This document shows positions 6,896-12,758 of a stretch of DNA of 16,092 bases, piece after piece (positions within the stretch are counted from its first letter, which is position 1; every line of letters starts with the position of its first letter). This DNA is from Enterococcus_I eurekensis. GTDB taxonomy: Bacteria; Bacillota; Bacilli; Lactobacillales; Enterococcaceae. The translations under genes and the position numbers were made by a program. Under the pieces are notes generated by a model. The model was given only the letters and a program-made list of their open reading frames with translations. It was not told where the DNA came from and did no database searches. The stretch is from contig NZ_JBHSGT010000035.1 of NCBI RefSeq assembly GCF_042654605.1, positions 1 to 16,092 on the forward strand, read 5' to 3'.

Positions 6896-7693
6896 CTAAA
6901 TTGAATACGAATCGATAGTTCGATATTCTATTGCTAACGCCTCTTTCACTGCCGGACGTTCGTTTATTCGTTTAGCCCAAGCCATTAGATTTTGGTAGTT
7001 TTTGACTTGTAAGAACTCATCCGCGGAACCATACAACTCTCCCAAAGCTAAACGACCGTACCAAGGCCAAATGACCATATCAGCAATTGAATAGCTCTCT
7101 CCTAAAATATAGTCGCGAGTGGCTAAATGTTTATCTAGTAAATCAAGCTGACGTTTTACTTCCATCGTATAACGGTCAATCGGATACTCTTGAGCAAATG
7201 GCGCATAATGATAAAAATGCCCAAAGCCTCCTCCAAGAAAAGGGGCTGCACCCGTTTGCCAAAACAACCAATTCATCATTTCTGTTTTCTTAGACAATGT
7301 CGTTGGTATAAACTTTTGAAATTTCTCTGCTAAATATAGTAAAATCGAAGCCGATTCGAAAACTGTGATTGGTGGTTCAACGGAGTAATCGACCATCGCT
7401 GGAATTTTTGAATTGGGATTGATGTTCACAAAATCACTACCAAACTGTTCACCTTTTGAGATATCAATTTTATATAAATCATACGCGGCTTCCTCTACTC
7501 CAACTGCCTTCAATTCTTCAAGCATGATCGCGACCTTTATTCCATTTGGAGTTCCCAATGAATAAACTTGTAAGGGCTTGTCACCGATCGGAAGATGTTG
7601 TTCAAAACGACTGCCTGCAACTGACTGATTCCCTAAAGGACTTTCTTTGGCTGGATCGACTTCCCAAATTTTAGGAATTTGGTATTCTGACAT
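6896..7693 (-). CDS. yghU: YghU-type glutathione S-transferase / disulfide-bond oxidoreductase
   Basis: This 265-residue protein follows E. coli YghU closely. The N-terminal extension holds the family segment LPIGDKPLQVYSLGTPNGIKV, where YghU has LPVGKHPLQLYSLGTPNG. The thioredoxin-like domain carries NPNSKIPA (about 92-99) and FESASILLYLAEKF, and the helical C-terminal domain carries MNWLFWQTGAAPFLGGGFGHFYHYAP in outline and the SIADMVIWPW segment. YghU enzymes reduce disulfides and organic peroxides with two glutathione molecules per subunit. This fits lactic acid bacteria that make or import glutathione. The ribosome binding site is AAGGAGG seven bases before ATG, and the promoter is excellent. 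The protein is slightly shorter than the E. coli one (288 aa) at the C-terminus. Confidence 0.93.
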   Translation of the reverse strand: MSEYQIPKIWEVDPAKESPLGNQSVAGSRFEQHLPIGDKPLQVYSLGTPNGIKVAIMLEELKAVGVEEAAYDLYKIDISKGEQFGSDFVNINPNSKIPAMVDYSVEPPITVFESASILLYLAEKFQKFIPTTLSKKTEMMNWLFWQTGAAPFLGGGFGHFYHYAPFAQEYPIDRYTMEVKRQLDLLDKHLATRDYILGESYSIADMVIWPWYGRLALGELYGSADEFLQVKNYQNLMAWAKRINERPAVKEALAIEYRTIDSYSI

Positions 7694-7717
7694 AAAAAAA
7701 CGCCTCCTTTTCTATTT

Positions 7718-7746
7718 AGTATAGATTGTTAACGTTTATCTGACAA
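7718..7746 (-). promoter_or_regulatory. Promoter of the yghU-like gene
   Basis: On the minus strand there is a -35 TTGTCA (7746-7741), a 17-base spacer and a -10 TATACT (7723-7718), each 5 of 6 to consensus. The spacer holds AAACGTTAACA, which looks partly like a catabolite (cre) site but lacks two of the outer bases. Confidence 0.75.
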
Positions 7747-7863
7747 GGAAATGCCCTTCAAAGTTTAATTCACCAAGCCATAGATTATTAATAAATATCA
7801 GTTAATTTCTCTTCCACATTTCAATTATTTGTCACCCCCTACCACATCAAAAGCCAGACTTTT

Positions 7864-7872
7864 TGTTATACT
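7864..7872 (+). promoter_or_regulatory. Extended -10 promoter of the acetyltransferase gene
   Basis: TGT-TATACT is an extended -10 element (7864-7872) lying 28 bases before the start codon. No clear -35 is seen, as is usual for extended -10 promoters. Confidence 0.5.
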
Positions 7873-7900
7873 AGTCTTAACAACTAACAGGAGGTCTGTC

Positions 7901-8421
7901 ATGCAAATTCGTACCATTCAAATAAATGATTTTCCAGATGTCGCTGTATTGATTCGAGAAGCTTTTACACCTACGGATTTTGGTTACGGCAATGAAGCCG
8001 AACTGGTTGAAAAATTCGACTCAGTAAAGAATATGTCCCTACGCTTGAGCTTGTTGCACCCGAAAAAGAGCAGATTGTCGGTTATGGCTTATTAAGTGAA
8101 GTTCAAATTATCAATAACAAACAAAACTTAACTGGCTTGGTTTTAGCACCGTTAGCCATTGATCCCAATTACCAAAAACAAGACATTGGCAAACAATTAA
8201 TGTACGAACTAGAGGCATGGGCAAAACAATTAGGCTATCCTTTTATTAGTATTCTTGGACATCCAACATATTATGCCCAATTCGGTTATCTCCCTGCTCA
8301 AAATTATCAAGTAACCGCCCCTTTTGAAGTCCCTGCTGAAGTCTTCATGCTAAAAGTGCTTACTAGTGATTGTTTGAAGAACATCCGCGGCACCTTACAA
8401 TATTCAAGTGCCTTTGATTAG
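7901..8421 (+). pseudogene. GNAT N-acetyltransferase (YhbS-like) broken by a one-base frameshift
   Basis: The start ATG at 7901 has AGGAGG eight bases upstream. The first frame gives MQIRTIQINDFPDVAVLIRE and on to ELVEK, then goes out of frame and stops at 8095. The second frame picks up as RLSKEYVPTLELVAPEKEQI and runs to the stop at 8421. It contains the acetyl-CoA-binding region LVLAPLAIDPNYQKQDIGKQL and the GHPTYYAQFGYLPA segment typical of YhbS-like acetyltransferases. One extra A in the five-A run at 8010-8014 would restore GAA AAA ATT CGA and a single protein of 173 residues. The break is either a real one-base deletion or a homopolymer sequencing error. Ribosomal slipping on AAA is possible but no classic slippery heptamer is present. 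The substrate of the enzyme is unknown. Confidence 0.85.
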
Positions 8422-8422
8422 T

Positions 8423-8458
8423 AAAAAGCAATTGGTCTACGGATCAATTGCTTTTTTT
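8423..8458 (+). terminator. Terminator of the acetyltransferase gene
   Basis: AAAAAGCAATTG (8423-8434) pairs with CAATTGCTTTTT (8445 on), loop GTCTACGGAT, followed by a run of seven T. An intact terminator suits a gene that was recently functional. Confidence 0.9.
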
Positions 8459-8714
8459 CACTTTCTCCCTAACAGTAAACTCATCCTTATCGTCTTGTTT
8501 TTAGCGATAGGGAGTTCTTAATCAACATAGCTTTTACAAACTAATGAATGGCTGGACTGTTAATTGTAAACCTTTTCAAAATATTGCATTTCCTTTACAA
8601 CGTTACAAGAATGTTTGTTTTATTAATCGAAACTAACAATCCTATATATGAATCCGTATGGTTTGACCAGGAAAAGTGTTTTACGTTACCCTTGTTATAG
8701 ATGGAAGGTGGTCT
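8459..8714. other. Intergenic DNA with no clear gene
   Basis: I find no convincing coding frame here. The promoter for the downstream lipoprotein should lie here, but I see only a TATATA at 8643-8648 with a poor -35 (TTATTA) and an isolated TTGACC near 8663. The AGGTGG just before 8715 serves the short leader frame described next. Confidence 0.45.
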
Positions 8715-8747
8715 ATGACTCATTTCAATGCACAGTGCAATGATTAA
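8715..8747 (+). CDS. Possible 10-codon leader peptide
   Basis: ATG at 8715 follows GGAAGGTGGTCT, a strong ribosome binding site, and opens a frame MTHFNAQCND that stops at 8747. The last codons and the stop form the left arm of a nine-pair hairpin. The DUF1541 lipoprotein begins 44 bases later with its own ribosome binding site. A short, well-initiated frame with a hairpin over its stop is the layout of translational or transcriptional attenuation. It could also be chance, since a ten-codon frame is short. Confidence 0.4.
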   Translation: MTHFNAQCND

Positions 8748-8759
8748 GCAAATCATTGC
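8737..8759 (+). promoter_or_regulatory. Leader hairpin before the DUF1541 lipoprotein
   Basis: GCAATGATT (8737-8745) and AATCATTGC (8751-8759) are perfect reverse complements around AAGCA. No T-run follows, so it is not a simple terminator. TGCAC-A-GTGCA (8729-8739) is an overlapping palindrome that shares three bases with the left arm. Confidence 0.55.
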
Positions 8760-8791
8760 TCCAAAAAATAACAGTCTTGGAGGTTATCTTT

Positions 8792-9406
8792 ATGTATAAG
8801 AAGCAATTTGGCTTACTTACGATAAGTCTAGGAACACTATTTGTTTTAGGAGCATGTAGTAATCAAATACCCTCAGGTGACTCAAATGGTACGTCTCCCA
8901 GTTCAACAGCAACTAGTAATGAAATGAATGAAATTAATGGAATGAGTAGTATGAGTAGTGAAATGGAAGAAATGAATCACGAAGGTGAAGTACCTTCAGG
9001 AATGGTTGAAGCGAGTGACCCAGAATTTCCAGTTGGGACGAAAGTTACTGTATTGACCGATCATATGCCAGGTATGCAAGATGCTCAAGCTGAAATCGTT
9101 GGTGCATATGACACAACCATCTATGAAGTTAGTTATGAACCCACTACCGGTGGTGAAAAAGTTATGAATCACAAATGGGTTGTTCAAGAAGAATTAGAAG
9201 ACACAAAAACAATCGCTAAAGCAGGCGAGACCGTTACGCTAAAAGCCGACCATATGGCTGGTATGAATGGTGCAAAGGCAACCGTTGAATTTGCACTTAC
9301 GGATACCGTTTATGTGATTGATTATGTTCCGTCAGACGGTGGTGAACCGGTCAAAAACCATATGTGGGTCACCAGTGATGAACTTAGCTTAGATGAAACT
9401 CCATAA
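8792..9406 (+). CDS. Lipoprotein with two YdhK-type (DUF1541) repeats
   Basis: The ATG at 8792 follows GGAGG by eight bases and begins MYKKQFGLLTISLGTLFVLGAC, a lipoprotein signal with Cys22. A longer frame from TTG 8756 would put this signal inside the protein and is rejected. A Ser/Thr linker and a Met/Glu-rich stretch (about 45-71, many Met and one His) follow, then two copies of the DUF1541 domain at about 80-137 and 143-200. Each repeat has DHMxGM (90-95, 153-158) and NHxWV (126-130, 189-193). The conserved His and Met residues invite a metal role, and YdhK proteins often sit near copper genes, but there is no copper gene or CopY box here. It would sit on the outer face of the membrane. 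Confidence 0.9.
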   Translation: MYKKQFGLLTISLGTLFVLGACSNQIPSGDSNGTSPSSTATSNEMNEINGMSSMSSEMEEMNHEGEVPSGMVEASDPEFPVGTKVTVLTDHMPGMQDAQAEIVGAYDTTIYEVSYEPTTGGEKVMNHKWVVQEELEDTKTIAKAGETVTLKADHMAGMNGAKATVEFALTDTVYVIDYVPSDGGEPVKNHMWVTSDELSLDETP

Positions 9407-9446
9407 AAAATCGCTCCTCCCCCCTCTTTTTAGCGATATTTTTTTT
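9404..9446 (+). terminator. Terminator of the DUF1541 lipoprotein gene
   Basis: ATCGCT (9410-9415) pairs with AGCGAT (9432-9437) around a pyrimidine-rich loop, followed by A and a run of eight T. The hairpin begins right at the stop codon. Confidence 0.8.
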
Positions 9447-9498
9447 ATAAAGACACGCTGTAGAATAATTTTTATTAGCCAAAATTCAAAAGATCAAA

Positions 9499-9539
9499 AA
9501 CAACAAGCCACTCCTTCCCTCTGGCTCGTTGTTTTTTTT
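9499..9539 (+). terminator. Second, tandem terminator
   Basis: AACAAC and AGCCA (9499-9510) pair with TGGCT and GTTGTT (9522-9533) across one A/C mismatch, then a run of T. Two terminators in a row isolate the following lipoprotein gene from read-through. Confidence 0.8.
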
Positions 9540-9578
9540 ATTCACAAAAATAAATCACTAATAAGTTAACCTTTACCA

Positions 9579-9607
9579 TTGTAAAAGCTTTCACTACATG
9601 ATATTAT
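9579..9607 (+). promoter_or_regulatory. Promoter of the flavinylated lipoprotein gene
   Basis: A -35 TTGTAA (9579-9584), a 17-base spacer and a -10 TATTAT (9602-9607) preceded by TGA (extended -10). This lies 40 bases before the start codon and is one of the best promoters in the window. Confidence 0.75.
9580..9593. promoter_or_regulatory. cre-like catabolite site over the -35 box
   Basis: TGTAAAAGCTTTCA matches the CcpA site pattern TGWNANCGNTNWCA in every fixed position but one (A for the central C). It overlaps the -35 box, where CcpA binding would repress. The central CG is normally conserved, so this is a candidate only. Confidence 0.45.
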
Positions 9608-9647
9608 GTGAATAATAATACAAATAAGTTTTTTTTAGGAGGCTATT

Positions 9648-10793
9648 ATGAAAAAGACCCATCTATCTGCAGTTATTCTTTTAACAAGTTTTGCTTTAGC
9701 AGCTTGTAGTCCGGATGCTCCCCAATCAGGTGACTCTTCTACGGTCGAAAGTTCTCAAGTTCAATCCGAAGTAAGCCAAAGTTCCGAAACAAGTGAAACA
9801 AATATCACAATCGCAACTGGTAAAGACACTGAAACAACCATTCCAGCGGCGGGCACACTTGTTATGCGCCAATTATACACTGCTCCCCATGGGACAAAAT
9901 CCTTTGCTGCAGTTAATGTTTTAATGAATGGCGATAAAATTGTGGATGCTCATTTAGATGAATTCCAATATTTAACTCCTGGTGACTTCACCGGTGTACC
10001 GAATTCAGATGGCGGATTTGGCGAATCGTTTCCAGCAGATACTGTTTTAGCGAGCAAAGAACAAAATGATGCGGCCTATTCTAAAATGATGGCTGATAAA
10101 GCACAAGCAACGCAAACATGGCAACAAAGCATCACAGCGATTACTGACTTTACAAAAGGTAAAACTGTTGCTGAATTAGAAGAAACAATTAAAGCCTTAG
10201 AAGGCCTTAGTGAAGGTGAAAGTCCAGCCGATGTCATTTCTGGGGCAACATTTACCGACTCACTAGGTTACTTACAATCAATTATTGATGCTGCAACAGA
10301 AGGTGCCGTTTCAATTGGTGCCGAAACAACTGCTACTGATTTTAAAACAGCACAACTCCTAGGTGCGCCACATGGTGATAAATCATTTGCGATGACAACC
10401 GTAGCCCTAGATGGCGATAAAATCGCAGCCGTCTTTATGGATGAGTTCCAGTACGTTGACTTAGCAACCTTTGGCGGTGTACCAAACTCAGATAGCGACT
10501 TTGGTCAAGGCGTAGCTGACGGTGTTGTCTTAGCATCAAAAATCGCAAACAATGAGGCCTATTCTAAAATGATGGCTGAAAAAGGTGGTTCCACTAACAC
10601 CTACGCTGCTAATATGAAAGCCATTCAAGATTTCACAATTGGAAAAACAATTGCTGAATTAGAAGCAACAATCGGTGAACTTGATGCTCTAGGAGAAAAA
10701 GATAGCCCAGCAGATGTGATTTCTGGTGCAACTTTCTCAGACTCTAAAGGTTATTTACAAGCGATTATCGATACCGCAAAAACAGCTGAATAA
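9648..10793 (+). CDS. Lipoprotein with two FMN-binding domains, PplA/Cad-like, probably flavinylated
   Basis: The 381-residue protein begins with a lipoprotein signal ending LLTSFALAAC (Cys20), then a Ser/Thr/Glu linker (about 21-62) and two homologous domains (about 68-215 and 230-379). Each domain ends with SPADVISGATF. D195-V-I-S-G-A-T201 and D356-V-I-S-G-A-T362 match the DxxSGAT motif whose threonine is joined to FMN by the flavin transferase ApbE/FmnB. The same plan is found in PplA of Listeria, which carries electrons out of the cell, and in Cad of E. faecalis, whose signal peptide is the source of sex pheromone cAD1. The expected role is electron transfer at the outer membrane face. 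No ndh2, eetA/B, fmnB or dmk genes are in this window, so partners lie elsewhere. AGGAGG lies five bases before ATG. The cre-like site suggests sugar control. Confidence 0.9.
   Translation: MKKTHLSAVILLTSFALAACSPDAPQSGDSSTVESSQVQSEVSQSSETSETNITIATGKDTETTIPAAGTLVMRQLYTAPHGTKSFAAVNVLMNGDKIVDAHLDEFQYLTPGDFTGVPNSDGGFGESFPADTVLASKEQNDAAYSKMMADKAQATQTWQQSITAITDFTKGKTVAELEETIKALEGLSEGESPADVISGATFTDSLGYLQSIIDAATEGAVSIGAETTATDFKTAQLLGAPHGDKSFAMTTVALDGDKIAAVFMDEFQYVDLATFGGVPNSDSDFGQGVADGVVLASKIANNEAYSKMMAEKGGSTNTYAANMKAIQDFTIGKTIAELEATIGELDALGEKDSPADVISGATFSDSKGYLQAIIDTAKTAE
10073..10579 (+). repeat. Pair of identical 24-base segments within the two-domain lipoprotein gene
   Basis: The 24 bases at 10073-10096 recur exactly at 10556-10579, 483 bases apart. 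They encode AYSKMMA in both FMN domains. Identity at the DNA level within otherwise diverged domains points to a fairly recent duplication or to gene conversion. Confidence 0.85.
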
Positions 10794-10840
10794 CAACAAA
10801 AAACTTGTGGGAAATCTTCCTTACAAGTTTTTTTGTCGTT
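10793..10840. terminator. Bidirectional terminator
   Basis: AAAAACTTGT (10799-10808) pairs with ACAAGTTTTT (10823-10832). Outer AAC/GTT pairs and an inner GGAA/TTCC stem extend it. T-runs on both strands suit the convergent lipoprotein and VOC genes. Confidence 0.85.
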
Positions 10841-10844
10841 ATTT

Positions 10845-11225
10845 TTAAACGGTTAATTCGAGTTGATTACCTTCTGGATCAAGTGCCACATTCTCATAAT
10901 ACCCATCGCCTGTTATTCTTGGACCATTAATAATTTGATAGCCATCCTTTTTTAATTGATTCGTCAATTTATCAACTTTTTCTTTACTTCCCAACGCGAA
11001 CGCCAAATGCGCAAAACCTAATGGATATAAATTATTTTCTCCTGAAACTTCTGGTCGTGTCATAATTTCTAAACGTGCACCATTTGTAAAAGAAATAAAA
11101 TACGATTGAAAACGAGTCTTTTCATTTTGATATTTTCCACCAGCAACACCATTAAAATACGTTTCATAAAACCGACGTGCGCCCTCTAAATCTTTAACGA
11201 ATAAGCCAATATGTTCGATTTTTAC
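10845..11225 (-). pseudogene. VOC/glyoxalase-family protein gene lacking a start codon
   Basis: The frame from 11225 to 10845 encodes a complete single-domain VOC protein. It starts (V)KIEHIGLFVKDLEGARRFYE with the first metal-site region, continues with FAHLAFALGS in the middle, and ends DPEGNQLELTV with the usual C-terminal Glu motif. The ribosome binding site AAGGAGG is in place. But the codon seven bases after it, exactly where the start should be, is GTA (11225-11223). No ATG, GTG or TTG occurs in this frame between the upstream stop and residue 56, where an internal ATG (11063) would give only half the fold. One change, GTG to GTA, would explain it. It is therefore either a fresh start-codon loss, a sequencing error, or a case of non-standard initiation. 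The substrate is unknown. Confidence 0.75.
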
Positions 11226-11371
11226 AAGATGGCCTCCTTTTTCTCTAGTTTATCATAAAGCAACCTAAAAGTAGTCTTCTTTCATCCTGTACTTTAATCT
11301 TAGAATTGCTCTTCTCCGTTTATTAAATCTTTCTGTTTTTTCACTGTTCCCCTCGTTAATTTTCTGCTTTT

Positions 11372-11400
11372 TTGCTAATCTTAAGATGAACGAATACAAA
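11372..11400 (+). promoter_or_regulatory. Possible promoter of the GyrI-like gene with a palindromic spacer
   Basis: TTGCTA (11372-11377), a 17-base spacer and TACAAA (11395-11400), each 4 of 6. The spacer contains the perfect palindrome ATCTTAAGAT, which might be an operator. Confidence 0.4.
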
Positions 11401-11444
11401 TTGAATTCACTTCTTCTTAAAGTGAAAAGAAAGAAGGTATCATC

Positions 11445-11936
11445 ATGGAAAATTATACGTTGGAAAACAAGAATCAGTTTACGGTTGTTGGTGTTGGTAT
11501 TGAATTAAAAAGTCCCTATACCGATTTTGCTGGCATAGCCAAAGAGAAACAAACTTTTGATGAAGAAAGTCAGGCAAACGGACTGATTGATAAGTTACGG
11601 AAAATTGCTAACAATGATTTCTTTTTTACCGTTAATGAAGCCTATGACAATAAAATGATGTATTACCTTGGGGTAGAGAGCGATGAGAGTATCCCTGAAG
11701 TGACGCGTGTGATTCAGTTCCCTGAAGGAATGTACGTTATCGTCTCTGGAGAAGCTACTTCACCCGAAGAACTACGTCAAACATTAACTGGCATGGCTTT
11801 TGGTCAAGTTCTTGGCCAAATGAACGATTATCATTATGTCGGCGGTCCGAATGCCGTTGTTGAAATGGGCCAAAAAAATGGGAAATTCACTGGTGAAATG
11901 TGGATTCCTGTTATCAAAAAAGAAAAAAGTGAATGA
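11445..11936 (+). CDS. Stand-alone GyrI-like / AraC effector-binding domain protein
   Basis: The 163-residue protein has the plan of the GyrI-like small-molecule-binding fold. An N-terminal strand FTVVGVGIELKS is followed by a helix with a break, FFFTVNEAYDNKMMYYLGVES in the middle, then the motif FPEGMYVIVSGEATSPEEL, and the C-terminal strands ending GEMWIPVIKK. In regulators this domain senses ligands, while stand-alone versions bind or sequester small molecules or inhibit gyrase. No DNA-binding domain is attached and no regulator is adjacent, so its partner is unknown. GAAGGT lies seven bases before ATG. It is a single-gene unit closed by a strong hairpin. Confidence 0.82.
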   Translation: MENYTLENKNQFTVVGVGIELKSPYTDFAGIAKEKQTFDEESQANGLIDKLRKIANNDFFFTVNEAYDNKMMYYLGVESDESIPEVTRVIQFPEGMYVIVSGEATSPEELRQTLTGMAFGQVLGQMNDYHYVGGPNAVVEMGQKNGKFTGEMWIPVIKKEKSE

Positions 11937-11979
11937 AACAAGAGGCTATGATATTTAAATCATAGCCTCTTGTTTCATT
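11932..11979. terminator. Perfect 21-pair hairpin overlapping a stop codon, probable bidirectional terminator
   Basis: Bases 11932-11952 and 11959-11979 are perfect reverse complements around ATTTAA. The left arm includes the TGA stop of the GyrI-like gene. The stem is long and mismatch-free. The T-tract is short (TTGTTTCATT), so the stem does most of the work. It also faces the minus-strand gene ending at 12087. Confidence 0.75.
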
Positions 11980-12086
11980 ATATGAATATTTGATTGATCA
12001 ACGGATGAAAAAAGTTTGCTCATCCAAAACTAGAATAAATTCAAGTAATTGAAAAAAACAACTTTTTTAACATCTCTTTCTGCATG

Positions 12087-12668
12087 TTATTTTGCTTGAA
12101 TATTTTTTATCCCAAAAGCTTCCAAAATTTCTTGAACGCAGATTGGCCGATTATCAAGCTCAATCGTTGGCCTATAATAATCGTCTTCACGAATAAAAAA
12201 ACCGTCTGCTTCACAACCAATTGAATTACCTGTTGGTAAAATCGGGTAAACTTCTTGGTTTTTTAAACAGATTTTCAAAATAGGAACTTGAATCACATCT
12301 GCGATTGAATGCGGCATATTCACGTGCATCACAGCATCGGTTTCGTCAAAAGGTGTATAGTAAAAAAGTTGATTTAAACCATATGCACCCAACTTCACCT
12401 CTTTTTCGCTCACATGAACCGGTGATGCAAAAACCATAAAACGTTTTTCCTCATTAAAAAAATGTGAAATTTCATCCACTGGTGGTTCTTGCGTAAAGAT
12501 TGGATAAGATAAGTACGGATAATCTTCTAACCACATATGGTCAATGTCACTAACTGCGATTCCTTTTTGAATATTTTCAAGTGGTAAAATATGCCCTTTA
12601 TGATAAATTTTGAATAACTCCGTGCCATATTGATCAAATAATTGTTTTTCAATTTTAATTCTATTCAT
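12087..12668 (-). CDS. Protein of unknown function (193 aa)
   Basis: I do not recognise this protein. It is soluble, acidic and rich in aromatic residues, with no signal peptide or membrane segment. Visible features are the stretch HMWLEDYPYLSYPIF near the N-terminus and LPTGNSIGCEADGFFIREDDYYRP in the C-terminal third. Its two clustered Cys and many Tyr do not form a known motif. The ATG at 12668 is the only plausible start, but the nearest ribosome binding site, GAGGAG, lies 13 bases upstream, further than usual, so the start may be weak or slightly misplaced. It has its own promoter-like sequence in the gap to the glycosylase gene. Confidence 0.75.
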   Translation of the reverse strand: MNRIKIEKQLFDQYGTELFKIYHKGHILPLENIQKGIAVSDIDHMWLEDYPYLSYPIFTQEPPVDEISHFFNEEKRFMVFASPVHVSEKEVKLGAYGLNQLFYYTPFDETDAVMHVNMPHSIADVIQVPILKICLKNQEVYPILPTGNSIGCEADGFFIREDDYYRPTIELDNRPICVQEILEAFGIKNIQAK

Positions 12669-12719
12669 GAATCTGACGTGCTCTCCTCTAACTTTGCAAT
12701 CTGCTAATACTCTAAGATA

Positions 12720-12748
12720 ATTGTATGCTAAGTTAGCTTACATAGCAA
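12720..12748 (-). promoter_or_regulatory. Promoter of the 193-aa unknown gene
   Basis: On the minus strand TTGCTA (12748-12743), a 17-base spacer and TACAAT (12725-12720). The spacer contains the palindrome GCTAA-C-TTAGC, a possible operator. Confidence 0.55.
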
Positions 12749-12758
12749 TCACTTGTCA

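Noticed and set aside
7727..7740. cre-like sequence in the yghU promoter spacer
   Set aside because: The centre fits but two outer fixed bases do not. An AT-rich spacer with AACGTT gives such partial matches easily.
8008..8020. Programmed ribosomal frameshift in the acetyltransferase gene
   Set aside because: There is no classic heptamer, no stimulating structure that I can see, and no known frameshifting in this enzyme family. A one-base loss or sequencing error is simpler.
8459..8800. CopY-type copper boxes before the DUF1541 lipoprotein
   Set aside because: No TACAnnTGTA motif occurs. Single TTACAA strings are expected in AT-rich DNA.
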